Of a stretch of 64,000 bases of DNA, positions 1 through 7,890 are shown piece by piece (the stretch's first letter is position 1; each line of letters starts with the position of its first letter). The position numbers and the translations under genes are program-made. The notes under the pieces are model-generated. The model searched no databases. It was not told the DNA's origin and saw only the letters and a program-made list of their open reading frames with translations. Source of the stretch: Halorubrum rutilum (GTDB lineage: Archaea; Halobacteriota; Halobacteria; Halobacteriales; Haloferacaceae); NCBI RefSeq assembly GCF_024494565.1, contig NZ_JANHDN010000008.1:131182-195181 (forward strand), in the 5' to 3' direction.

Positions 1-109
1 TAGACGTAACGAGAGTATAAGGCTCATAAAGGCCGTTACCGGCCGAATTGACCGGATTCACGACGCGAAGGCGAACGGGCCGCTCGCCCCCCGGCGGCGT
101 GCGACACCG

Positions 110-115
110 TTTAGG
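110..115 (+). promoter_or_regulatory. Box A of the dUTPase-like gene
   Basis: A TTTAGG box begins 29 nt before the ATG at 139, the spacing expected of a leaderless haloarchaeal transcript. This supports the chosen start. Confidence 0.55.
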
Positions 116-138
116 CTCGCCCGCGGGTTCGGTCGAGC

Positions 139-612
139 ATGTTCGACTCGGGAGCGACGGTCGCGGCGGCGCTCGAAGCCGGCGACGCCGACCTCGACGG
201 CGCGCAGCGACAGCCGAACGGCGTCGACCTGACGGTCGGCGAGGTCTTCGAGCAGACGACTCCCGGGCGGATCGGCCGGGACGGCAAGCGCGTCGGCGAG
301 CGCGAGCCGGTACCGACCGAGGACGGCGCGTACCGGCTGGAGCCCGGGACGTACGTGGTCCGGTACGGCGAACCGGTGCGGATCCCGGACGGGCGGATCG
401 GGTTCGTGCTCCCGCGGTCGACGCTGTTGCGGAACTCCTGTACCCTCGACACCGCGGTCTGGGACGCCGGCTACGAGGGCGTCGGCGAGGGGCGCCTCGA
501 CGCCGGCCACGCGATCGAGATCGAGCCGGGAGCGCGGATCGCGCAGCTGGTGCTCGCCGAGGCCGACCACGACGGGACGTACGAGGGCGCGTACCAAGAG
601 GAGAACCTCTGA
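139..612 (+). CDS. dut: dUTPase / dCTP deaminase-family nucleotidohydrolase
   Basis: A 157-residue protein of the trimeric dUTPase/dCTP-deaminase fold. It probably hydrolyses dUTP to dUMP and keeps uracil out of DNA, acting in the cytoplasm. Visible signs are the substrate-loop motif LPRSTLLRNSC, the following DTAVWDAGYEG stretch with its Asp, and a C-terminal IAQLVLAEAD strand. It is shorter than typical dCTP deaminases (about 190-200 residues), which favours a dUTPase-type reaction, but the two are hard to separate by eye. The ATG at 139 is supported by the box A upstream. It is monocistronic and converges with the monooxygenase gene on the other strand. Confidence 0.8.
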   Translation: MFDSGATVAAALEAGDADLDGAQRQPNGVDLTVGEVFEQTTPGRIGRDGKRVGEREPVPTEDGAYRLEPGTYVVRYGEPVRIPDGRIGFVLPRSTLLRNSCTLDTAVWDAGYEGVGEGRLDAGHAIEIEPGARIAQLVLAEADHDGTYEGAYQEENL

Positions 613-640
613 GCGCGTCGCTCGTCGGCGTGAAAGGAAC

Positions 641-728
641 GAACGCCGCGCCCGTGCCGGAAAAAGTGGCGCGGGCGCGGCGTTCAGTAGGTCCCCGCTG
701 ACGCTTCGGCCCTCCAAGCGAAGCGTCA
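641..728. terminator. Two perfect inverted repeats between convergent genes
   Basis: The first hairpin has 14-bp arms at 641-654 and 672-685, with an A-rich loop. The second has 10-bp arms at 699-708 and 719-728. They lie between the 3' ends of two convergent genes, so a bidirectional termination or transcript-end role is plausible. That role is inferred from position; there is no long T-tract. Confidence 0.4.
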
Positions 729-829
729 CGTGATGGAAGCGGTGGAACGCACTTAAGCGTAGCGGGGGCGGCAGCGCTGTCGGATTCAGAGTCGATGAAG
801 TCGGGTCGAGATCAACCGACGCGACCGCG

Positions 830-2206
830 CTACTGCTTCGCCGGGTGGTCCTCGCGGAGCCGGGACTGCCCCGGACCGAGCAGTCGCTCGCGGAGGGTGC
901 CGTCGCCGCGAGGGGCGTCGCCGGCGTCGGCTGGATCGGGAACGAGCCCGCGCTCGCGCAGCTCCGGCACCACGAGGTCGACGAAGTCCGTCAGCGAGTC
1001 GGGGCGGACGACCTCCTTCACGTTGAACCCGTGGACGCCGACCTCCTCGTGCCAGTACGCCAGCTCGTCGGCGATCAGTTCGGGGGTTCCGACGACCTTC
1101 GGCGAGGTGGTGCCGAGCCCGCAGAACTCCGCGACCTCGCGGACGGTCCACTCGCGGTCCGGCTGCGCCTTCGTGAACGCGTTCATCGTCCCCTGGATCG
1201 CGTCCGTCTCGATGTGCTCGACCTTCTGGTCGGGATCGAGCGCCGAGAGGTCCATGTCGAGGAAGCCGGAGAGGAGCGCGAGCGTCGCCTCGACGTCGAC
1301 GTGACGCTTGTACTCCTCGTACTTCGCCTCCGCGAGCGCCTGGGTCTCGCCGACGACGGGGACGAAGCCGATGAAGAACTTCAGGCTCTCGGGGTCGCGA
1401 CCGTGGTCCGCGGCGCGCGACTTCACGTCGGTCATGTACTCGCGCACGCCCTCCTCGGTCGGCTGGCTGGCGAAGACGGCCTCGGCGTTCGCGGCCGCGA
1501 ACTCCCGCCCGCGGTCGGAGGAGCCGGCCTGGTAGACGACGGGGGTCCGCTGCGGCGAGGGCTCGCAGCCGTGGGGGCCGGGCACCGAGAAGTGCTCGCC
1601 CTCGTGGTCGATCGCCGACACCTTCTCGGGGTCGGTGTACCGGCCCGCCTCGCGGTCGATCTCGACCGCGTCGTCGTCCCACGACTCCTCCCACAGCTCG
1701 TAGCAGACGTCGAGGAACTCGTCGGCGCGGTCGTAGCGCGTCTCCTTGTCCATCCGCTCGTCGAGCCCGAGGTTCTCGGCCGCCGACTGCAGGTAGGAGG
1801 TGACGACGTTGATCGCGACCCGGCCGTCGGTGAGGTGGTCGAGCGTGGAGAACTCCCGCGCGAGCTGGTACGGGTGGGTGTACGTCGTCGAGCGCGTCAC
1901 GGCGAATCCGAGGTCGTCGGTCACCTCCGCCATCGCCGGGACGACGAGCTGCGGGTCGCTCGCGGGCGTCTGGACCGCCTTCTCCACCGCGGTGTGGCGG
2001 TCGTCGCCGTAGACGTCGTAGATCCCGCGCACGTCGGCGAAGAACACCGCGTCGAAGCCGCCGCGCTCGGCGGTCCGCGCGACCTCGGTCCAGTACTCCC
2101 GGTCGGTGTACTCCGGCGAGCGGTCGCCGGGATAGGTCCACGACCCCGGCGAGACGTGCTCGACGGAGGCCATGGTGAAGAGGTTGAGATGCAGGCGGTC
2201 GGACAT
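830..2206 (-). CDS. LLM-class flavin-dependent monooxygenase (NtaA/SnaA/DszA type)
   Basis: A 458-residue luciferase-like (TIM-barrel) protein. Members use FMNH2 and O2 to oxidise small organic substrates such as nitrilotriacetate or sulfur compounds; the substrate here cannot be read from sequence. Family features include the N-terminal HLNLFTMASVEH and FDAVFFADVRG, then LAREFSTLDHLTDGRVAINVVTS, PQRTPVVYQAGSSDRGREF and the C-terminal FNVKEVVRPDSL region. The length matches the subfamily (about 430-460). A box A-like GGTATTAC lies at about 2229-2237, consistent with a short or absent leader. No flavin reductase gene is adjacent, so reduced flavin must come from elsewhere. Confidence 0.88.
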   Translation of the reverse strand: MSDRLHLNLFTMASVEHVSPGSWTYPGDRSPEYTDREYWTEVARTAERGGFDAVFFADVRGIYDVYGDDRHTAVEKAVQTPASDPQLVVPAMAEVTDDLGFAVTRSTTYTHPYQLAREFSTLDHLTDGRVAINVVTSYLQSAAENLGLDERMDKETRYDRADEFLDVCYELWEESWDDDAVEIDREAGRYTDPEKVSAIDHEGEHFSVPGPHGCEPSPQRTPVVYQAGSSDRGREFAAANAEAVFASQPTEEGVREYMTDVKSRAADHGRDPESLKFFIGFVPVVGETQALAEAKYEEYKRHVDVEATLALLSGFLDMDLSALDPDQKVEHIETDAIQGTMNAFTKAQPDREWTVREVAEFCGLGTTSPKVVGTPELIADELAYWHEEVGVHGFNVKEVVRPDSLTDFVDLVVPELRERGLVPDPADAGDAPRGDGTLRERLLGPGQSRLREDHPAKQ

Positions 2207-2306
2207 GGGGCCACGTACGCGGGGGCCGCGTAATACCCCACAGAAAGGGGCGTCACTTGTCGGGGTCGGGGACGCGCCCGGCGGCGACGGGGATTCCGGC
2301 GAACGC

Positions 2307-2714
2307 CTACGGCGACGTCGTCTCCGGCGATGAGACGTACGCGGCGAAGTCGGAGGTCGTGATGATGCCGATCGGCGTGTCGCCGTCGACGACGGGCACG
2401 TGGTGGAAGCCGTGTTCGACCATGAGCGCGGCGACCGCGGAGACGGAGTCCTGCGCGCCGGCCGTGATCGGGTCGCGCGTCATGTACCGCTCGACGGTCG
2501 TCTCCGCCTTGGGCTGGCTCTTCGCGACGATGTCGACGAAGTCGGTCGTGGTGAGGATGCCGACCAGGGCGCCGTCGTCGTCGACGACCAGCGCCGAGCT
2601 GACGTCGTTGTCCAGCAGCACGGCGGCCGCGTCCTCGACCAGCGTGTCGGGCGTTACCGTGTGGAGATCGCTCGTCATCAGGCGCGCGACGAACACGTCG
2701 TCGATGTCGTCCAT
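2307..2714 (-). CDS. CBS-pair domain protein
   Basis: A 135-residue stand-alone pair of CBS domains. The first begins at about residue 10 (VARLMTSDLHTVTPDTLVEDA) and the second at about 74 (VERYMTRDPITAGAQDSV). Each ends in the usual GIxTTxDF strand (GILTTTDFVDI, GIITTSDFAAYV). Such proteins bind adenine nucleotides or SAM and regulate partners; the ligand is unknown. I chose the ATG at 2712-2714 because a box A (CTTATACC) lies at about 2736-2743 and because the longer upstream frame is low-complexity. The gene is alone between oppositely or similarly oriented neighbours, with no obvious partner enzyme. Confidence 0.85.
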   Translation of the reverse strand: MDDIDDVFVARLMTSDLHTVTPDTLVEDAAAVLLDNDVSSALVVDDDGALVGILTTTDFVDIVAKSQPKAETTVERYMTRDPITAGAQDSVSAVAALMVEHGFHHVPVVDGDTPIGIITTSDFAAYVSSPETTSP

Positions 2715-2791
2715 GGCCGAGAATCCGTCGCTCGGGGTATAAGGATTCCCACGCGGCGCGGCGGCGGACCCGGGTCGACGCGGGGGGAGCC

Positions 2792-3748
2792 TCACAGGAA
2801 CCGCGAGAGCCCCGACTGCCGGCGCGGGCCGTCGCCGTCGGGGTCGGCCGTCCACGCGGTCCGCTCGTCGCGGAGCCCGTCGCGGTCGACCGCCGGCGGG
2901 TCGGCGGGGTCGTACGCCTCACACCCCGCGCCGCAGTCGCGCCCCGGGTCCACCACGCGGTCGAAGCGCTCGCAGTACGGCCGGCCGTCCGCGGTGCCGG
3001 CGGCGTGGGCGCACTCCGGCGGGGCGGGGCGCCATCCCTTCCCGTAGGCGCGCTCCGCGATCCGGCGCCGCTTGCGGGCCAGCGCGTCCGGCCCGACGAG
3101 GGACACGTCGGTGCGGAGCGACCGCTCCTCGCGGATCTCGACCCCGGGGGCGTCGGGGTCGAGCGGGGAGGGCTCCCGGACCACCTCGCGCTCGCCCGTC
3201 TCGGGGTCGAACCGCCAGACGCCGACCGGATCGGGAATCCGGTTGAGGTGCGCGCGGGTGACGTACGAGGCGGTAGCGAGAACCGCCTCGTCGAACAGCC
3301 CGAGGGCGGCGTCGTACCGCAGCTGGGCCGCCAGGTCGCCCGGCGTCCCGAGGTCGGGCTTGTTCTCGACCGCGGTCAGCGAGCCGACCCAGTCGTCCGG
3401 GTAACGGGCGGTCGCGCGCACGACCGGGCGCCCGTCGCGGCGCTCGCGTTCGAGGTAGCCGACCTCGACCGCGCGCTCGACGACCGCGGCCGCCCGGTCG
3501 GGCGGGAGGTCGAACGCCTCGGCGACGGGGACCGCCTCGCCGGGACCGACCGCCGCCTCGATCGCGGGGTCCGGGATCCGCTCGGGCGCGATCGCCGCCC
3601 GGCGGTCGAACCCCGGCCCGGGCTCCAGCACGCAGACGTCGACGATCCGGCCGCCGGGGTTCGTGACCCCCGCGCCGAGCTGGCGGGCGACGACCCGGTC
3701 GGGCGATTCGAGCGCGGCGCACAGGGCCAGCTCGAACCGGAACTCCAT
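2792..3748 (-). CDS. DUF5787 family protein
   Basis: A 318-residue haloarchaeal protein of unknown function that I recognise as DUF5787. It begins with the family opening MEFRFELALCAALESP, has ENKPDLGTPGDLAAQLRYD in the middle (a PD-(D/E)XK-like ExK arrangement, my inference) and a cysteine cluster near the C-terminus (CAHAAG, CERFDR, CGAGCEAYDP) that could bind Zn or an Fe-S cluster. A longer upstream frame exists but would add a Pro/Arg-rich extension, so the internal ATG is preferred. It is divergently placed relative to the small membrane protein at 3913. Confidence 0.75.
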   Translation of the reverse strand: MEFRFELALCAALESPDRVVARQLGAGVTNPGGRIVDVCVLEPGPGFDRRAAIAPERIPDPAIEAAVGPGEAVPVAEAFDLPPDRAAAVVERAVEVGYLERERRDGRPVVRATARYPDDWVGSLTAVENKPDLGTPGDLAAQLRYDAALGLFDEAVLATASYVTRAHLNRIPDPVGVWRFDPETGEREVVREPSPLDPDAPGVEIREERSLRTDVSLVGPDALARKRRRIAERAYGKGWRPAPPECAHAAGTADGRPYCERFDRVVDPGRDCGAGCEAYDPADPPAVDRDGLRDERTAWTADPDGDGPRRQSGLSRFL

Positions 3749-3912
3749 GTGGGCGGGGAGGGGCGCCGACGAGTAAAGCGCGTCGGCGCGGTGGGGCGTC
3801 TCGGCGCGAGGGCGCGACGGCGTCGGCGGGGAGAGCGGCGGCGCCGCCGGGGGGAGCGCGACCGCGCCGCCGCGGTCGAAACCGGTATTCCCCGCCGGCG
3901 TCAACGCCGACC

Positions 3913-4296
3913 ATGCGCCGGGTCACCCGGAACCTCCTCGTCGCCATCGCCCTGGTCGCCGTCGCCCTGCTCGCGCTGGGCGCCCTCCCGAGCTACCTCG
4001 GGAGCGGCGACCCCTACTACCTGACCGCCGAGCCGATCGAGACGGACGAGTCGGCGATAGACGTGAACAACGTCTCCGAGCGTCGGTACCCGTTCCTGAC
4101 GAGCGCGCTCGCGAGCGACGACGGCCGATCGGACCCGTACCTGGCCGACTCGTACGGGATCAAGGAGTGGTTCACCCACACGCCGTTCGACGAGGTGGAC
4201 GCGCTGACGCGACAGCTTCCCGAGGCCGCGACCGACGACGGGGTCCGCGTGCGGTACGAGGGCGCCGTGTACCGCGTGGAGGTGGTCCAGCCGTGA
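3913..4296 (+). CDS. Membrane-anchored hypothetical protein
   Basis: A 127-residue protein with one N-terminal membrane segment (about residues 7-28, NLLVAIALVAVALLALGALP) and a soluble, probably extracytoplasmic domain rich in Tyr, Asp and Val. I do not recognise a named family. It overlaps the next gene by four bases (GTGA at 4293-4296), so the two are translationally coupled and probably co-transcribed. Confidence 0.7.
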   Translation: MRRVTRNLLVAIALVAVALLALGALPSYLGSGDPYYLTAEPIETDESAIDVNNVSERRYPFLTSALASDDGRSDPYLADSYGIKEWFTHTPFDEVDALTRQLPEAATDDGVRVRYEGAVYRVEVVQP

Positions 4297-4943
4297 GCGA
4301 CGACGACGGGCGATCGAGCGGCGAGGGCGACGCGGCCCGTCGCGACGACGCCCCGGCCGCCGACCTGCGCGACCTCCCGGCCTTTTCCGACGGGCGCAAC
4401 CACTCGCTGCCGGGCGAGCCGGAGTGGCCGGTCAGGGAGGTCGCCGTCGAGTACGACCCCGGCTGGTTCGTCGGGGGGTACGACCGCGTCGAGCAGCCGG
4501 ACGGGTCCGAGAAGAACTACTACTGGGCGGAGCTGCCGCCCGCGACGGTCGTGATCGCGGTCGCCGACGACCGGGTGCTGTTCGTCGAGCAGTACCGGCC
4601 GACGGTCCGGAACACCCAGCTGGAGCTGCCCGCCGGGATCGTCGAGCGCGGCGAGTCGTACACCGCGGCGGGGGCGCGAGAGCTCGCCGAGGAGACCGGC
4701 TTCGCGCCCTCGTCGACGTCGCTGCTCCAGGAGGTGTGGTGCTCGACGGGCGTGCTCCGGCACAGGCGCGGCTACGTGTTCGCCGAGGGGCTCGACCCGG
4801 TCGACGTCGACCACGACAGCAACGAGTTCCTCGTCCCGCGGACGGTCCCGGTCGACGAGGCGCTCTCGGTCGCCCGCGAGCCGCCGACGAACGACGCGAC
4901 GCTGGAGGGGCTGCTGCTCGCCGAACACGAGGGGGTACTGTAG
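4293..4943 (+). CDS. Nudix hydrolase, ADP-ribose pyrophosphatase-like
   Basis: A 216-residue Nudix hydrolase. The Nudix box runs from about residue 115 to 137 (G115, E121, R129-E130, E133-E134, G136), matching Gx5Ex7REUxEExGU. The upstream QYRPTVRNTQLELPAGIV segment is typical of ADP-ribose and ADP-sugar pyrophosphatases, so cleavage of an NDP-linked sugar is likely. The GTG start at 4293 overlaps the stop of the membrane protein. The first 40 residues are an acidic, low-complexity extension common in haloarchaeal proteins. The NAD synthetase gene follows about 100 nt downstream, which hints at a link to NAD/ADP-ribose metabolism, but this is only context. Confidence 0.85.
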   Translation: MSDDDGRSSGEGDAARRDDAPAADLRDLPAFSDGRNHSLPGEPEWPVREVAVEYDPGWFVGGYDRVEQPDGSEKNYYWAELPPATVVIAVADDRVLFVEQYRPTVRNTQLELPAGIVERGESYTAAGARELAEETGFAPSSTSLLQEVWCSTGVLRHRRGYVFAEGLDPVDVDHDSNEFLVPRTVPVDEALSVAREPPTNDATLEGLLLAEHEGVL

Positions 4944-5046
4944 GCGGGCGACCCCGGCGGCCGGGCCGGCGACGCGAAATCCGACGAACGTCCAGTTCGC
5001 CCGGACGAAGCGGAGGTATTAGTCGTCTCGGCCCCTGTCTCCGTTC

Positions 5047-5880
5047 ATGAGCCAGACCTCGGAGCAGTCGGTGTTGCTGTCGGACGACCCGCCCCTCGAC
5101 CTCCGGCTCTCGGAGTCGGAGCTGGAGGCGACCCGCGAGCGCATCGTCTCGTTCATCGCGGACGTCGTGGACGACGCGGGCGCGGAGGGCGCCGTGCTCG
5201 GCCTCTCGGGCGGGATCGACTCGACGCTGACCGCGCACCTCGCCGTGGAGGCGCTCGGCGAGGACGGCCTGCACGGGCTCACGATGCCCTCGGCGGTCAA
5301 CGACGCGGACGTGATGAGCGACGCCGAGCGCGTCGCCCGCGACCTCGGGATCGAATACGACGTGATCGAGATCCAGCCGATCGCGGAGTCGTTCTTCGAC
5401 GCCGTCCCCGAGGCCGCCGAGGACCGGACGGCCGCGGGCAACGTCTACGTCCGGACCCGCGCCGTGCTGAACTACTTCGTCGCCAACGCGGAGAATCGGG
5501 TCGTCCTCGGGACAGGGAACCGCGCCGAGGCGATGACCGGCTACTACACGAAGTACGGCGACCAGGCGGTCGACTGCAACCCGATCGGCAACCTCTACAA
5601 ACAGCAGGTGCGCCAGCTGGCCGCGCACGTCGGCGTCCCGCGGGACCTCGTGATGCAGGAGCCGACCGCGGGGATGTGGGAGGGCCAGACCGACGCCGAG
5701 GAGCTGGGCCTCGACTACGACGTCGTCGACGCGATCGTAGCGGTCCACGTCGACGGCGGCCTCTCCCGGGCGGCGACGGTCCGCGAGCTCGACGTGCCCG
5801 CGGAGGCGGTCGACCGCGTCGTCGACCTCCACGAGCGCAGCGCCCACAAGCGGTCGATGCCGCCGGCCCCGGAGCCGTAG
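5047..5880 (+). CDS. nadE: NAD+ synthetase
   Basis: A 277-residue NAD synthase that amidates deamido-NAD+ to NAD+ using ATP, the last step of NAD biosynthesis. The N-type ATP pyrophosphatase loop SGGIDS is at residues 54-59. Other family motifs are GTGNRAEAMTGYYTKYGD and CNPIGNLYKQQVRQLA, and EPTAGMWEGQTDAEELG near the end binds substrate. There is no glutaminase domain, so the enzyme should be ammonia-dependent. Length is normal for the stand-alone form (about 260-280). The start is the first ATG after the intergenic gap. Confidence 0.95.
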   Translation: MSQTSEQSVLLSDDPPLDLRLSESELEATRERIVSFIADVVDDAGAEGAVLGLSGGIDSTLTAHLAVEALGEDGLHGLTMPSAVNDADVMSDAERVARDLGIEYDVIEIQPIAESFFDAVPEAAEDRTAAGNVYVRTRAVLNYFVANAENRVVLGTGNRAEAMTGYYTKYGDQAVDCNPIGNLYKQQVRQLAAHVGVPRDLVMQEPTAGMWEGQTDAEELGLDYDVVDAIVAVHVDGGLSRAATVRELDVPAEAVDRVVDLHERSAHKRSMPPAPEP

Positions 5881-5926
5881 GAGCGTCAGCGGGGATGAGG
5901 AGAGTTTCGAGGACGGAGCCGACCGG

Positions 5927-6076
5927 TCAGGCGTCGTGCGCGCGCTGTTTCGTGACCTCCGCGATACCGGCGTTGGCCGAGCAGTTCGGGCACGCGTGGA
6001 TCCGGCCGCGCGCGTCCGAGAACACGCGGGCGAACCGGTCCGAGACGTGCGCGTCGCAGTGTTCACACGTGGGCAT
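5927..6076 (-). CDS. Small zinc-finger protein, DUF7563 type
   Basis: A 49-residue protein beginning MPTCEHCDAHVSDRFARVFS. CxxC pairs at residues 4/7 and 29/32 form one zinc site. The sequence agrees with the haloarchaeal DUF7563 family as I remember it. A box A-like TGATACACG lies about 35 nt upstream. It overlaps no other real gene and is convergent with nadE. Function unknown; single zinc-finger microproteins of this size are common in Halobacteria. Confidence 0.8.
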   Translation of the reverse strand: MPTCEHCDAHVSDRFARVFSDARGRIHACPNCSANAGIAEVTKQRAHDA

Positions 6077-6274
6077 GGCAGGGGCTCCCCTCGTGTGAGG
6101 TGGCGTCGTGTATCATGGTTCTCGTGCGCGTGAGAGTTGGTCACGAACGCCTAAGTGAGCTTTCCGAACTCCGTCCGAAATTACCCCAAAATCCAGGGGA
6201 CCCAGAAAACGGTCGCCGCGCGTCGGGACCGAGGCGCACGGCCCCGGTCGCGCTCCCGGTCCACGCCGAACCCG

Positions 6275-7396
6275 TCAGAACGCCCGCAGCGCTTCGAGCA
6301 CGTCCAGCGCGGAGCCGTCGTCGATGGCCTCGCGGGCCGCCGTCAGCCCGTCCTCGATCGAGTCGGCGTCCTCGCGGGCGTAGATCCGGAGGGCGGCGTT
6401 GACCGCGACCGCGTCGGCGAAGGCGCCGTCGCGCTCGCCGGCCAGGACCGCCTCGGTGATGGCGGCCGACTCCGCGGCCACGTCGTCGACCGCGAGGTCC
6501 GCCTCCTCCAAGTCCATCCCGTAGTCGGCGGTCTCGATCTCGAAGTCGTCGAAGGACGCGCCGTCGCTGCCGGCCTCGGCGTCGCCCTCGCCGTCTCCGG
6601 CGCCGTCGCTCCCGCCGGCCGCGTCCCACTCGGCGACCTTGGTGTAGCCGGGACGCACGTCGTCGTACCCCTCCATGCCCTGGAACATCAGGACGCGGTC
6701 GAGGTCGTGGAACTCGCTCGCGACGAACGTGTCGACCACCTTCTTCGCGAACGCGAGGTGGTAGAAGGAGCCGAGGTGCGTCGAGGCGCCGGCGGGGTTC
6801 GCCAGCGTCTCGATCGTGTTGACGAACGTCCGGACGCCCATCATGTCGCGGCGGTCGAACAGGTCGTCGATCGCGGGGTTGAACGCGGGTTGGTAGTAGA
6901 AGCCGAAGCCCGTCTCGTCGACCATGTCGGCCGAGTCGGCGGGCGTCAGTTCGGTGCGGACGCCGAGCTCGTCGAGGACGTGCTTGTACGCGTCCTGCTT
7001 CTGGGTCGGGACCCGGTCGCCGGAGTGGACGACGACCGGGGTGCCCGCGGCGGCCGCGACCGCGCCCGCCGCGACGCCGAGGATCGCGGACCGTCCCTTC
7101 CCGTCGTAGTTGGCACCGCAGTCGACGGGGTCGGCGTCGGGCTCGGCGTACTCGACGCGCTCGCACATCACGTCGACGTACGCGCCGAGCTCCTCGGCCG
7201 TGTTCCGCTTCCAGCGGTTCGCGAGCCAGAACGCCCCGAGCGTCGTCGGGTCGGGCTCGCCCGCGAGGATCCGCTTGAACGCCTCGGTCGCCTGCGCGCG
7301 CGTCAGGTCGTCGGCCGACTTGTGGCCGGAGCCGCAGACCTCGGTCATCAGCCGCTTGAGGGGCCAGTCGCCGAACTCCTGGGTCGCCTGAGCCAT
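6275..7396 (-). CDS. Anthranilate phosphoribosyltransferase-like protein (TrpD paralogue)
   Basis: A 373-residue member of the TrpD/nucleoside phosphorylase-like (glycosyltransferase family 3) fold. TrpD transfers phosphoribosyl from PRPP to anthranilate. Here the glycine-rich region CGANYDGKGRSAILGVAAG replaces the usual KHGNR neighbourhood, and VRTFVNTIETLANPAG corresponds to the RTxFNxLGPLxNPA motif. An acidic low-complexity insertion of about 30 residues sits after VAEWDAAGG. With these departures from catalytic TrpD and no other trp genes nearby, it is better called a paralogue with unknown substrate. The start ATG is at 7394-7396. Confidence 0.8.
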   Translation of the reverse strand: MAQATQEFGDWPLKRLMTEVCGSGHKSADDLTRAQATEAFKRILAGEPDPTTLGAFWLANRWKRNTAEELGAYVDVMCERVEYAEPDADPVDCGANYDGKGRSAILGVAAGAVAAAAGTPVVVHSGDRVPTQKQDAYKHVLDELGVRTELTPADSADMVDETGFGFYYQPAFNPAIDDLFDRRDMMGVRTFVNTIETLANPAGASTHLGSFYHLAFAKKVVDTFVASEFHDLDRVLMFQGMEGYDDVRPGYTKVAEWDAAGGSDGAGDGEGDAEAGSDGASFDDFEIETADYGMDLEEADLAVDDVAAESAAITEAVLAGERDGAFADAVAVNAALRIYAREDADSIEDGLTAAREAIDDGSALDVLEALRAF

Positions 7397-7544
7397 ACGC
7401 CCCGTTCGGGTCCTCGAACGAAAAGTCCCTCGCTCGGCTCCCGTGCGGTGGGAACGACCCGGGCGGACCGGCGCCGATCGGAACGCGCGCGAGCCGCGGG
7501 ACCCGTCGACCGGACGCCTCGTGCCGGCTCCGTGCCATTCGTTC

Positions 7545-7684
7545 GCACACAAAAACAGATCGGTCGCGTAGTTTCTGACGTGTTTAATTCAGTTTTGTCC
7601 AGTATTTGTTCTCAGAAGAACTGTGTTAGAGTGCAAAAAGCGTTAGAACTATATGTGCGTCCATCTATTGGAGAATCGTACCCG
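7545..7684 (+). promoter_or_regulatory. AT-rich promoter island
   Basis: About 140 bases that are strikingly AT-rich compared with the surroundings. A TATA-like CTATATG at about 7648-7654 lies some 30-36 nt before the ATG at 7685 and probably drives the small DUF7317-like gene. Repeated A and T tracts could also bind a regulator. Confidence 0.5.
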
Positions 7685-7843
7685 ATGACGTCCAAATCCG
7701 TCGCGACCGCGCTCACGCTGTATCGCTCCCGCACCCTGACGCTCGAACAGGCCGCCACCGTCGGCGGCTGCTCGGCGGCGCAGTTGGAGGAGAGCGCCCG
7801 GGCGTTCGCGCCCGCCTCGGGCCGGGCCCCCGCGGACGACTGA
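7685..7843 (+). CDS. Small HTH-like protein (DUF7317-like)
   Basis: A 52-residue protein (MTSKSVATALTLYRSRTLTL...). The segment TLTLEQAATVGGCSAAQLEESAR resembles a short helix-turn-helix of the kind in haloarchaeal DUF7317 proteins; I am moderately sure of the family name. The ATG is chosen over longer frames because of the AT-rich promoter just upstream. It is probably DNA-binding, with unknown targets. It converges with the DUF4350 gene. Confidence 0.6.
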   Translation: MTSKSVATALTLYRSRTLTLEQAATVGGCSAAQLEESARAFAPASGRAPADD

Positions 7844-7890
7844 CGGCGGTCGGCGGTCGTCACGACGCGCTCGCCTCGACGGGCCGGACG

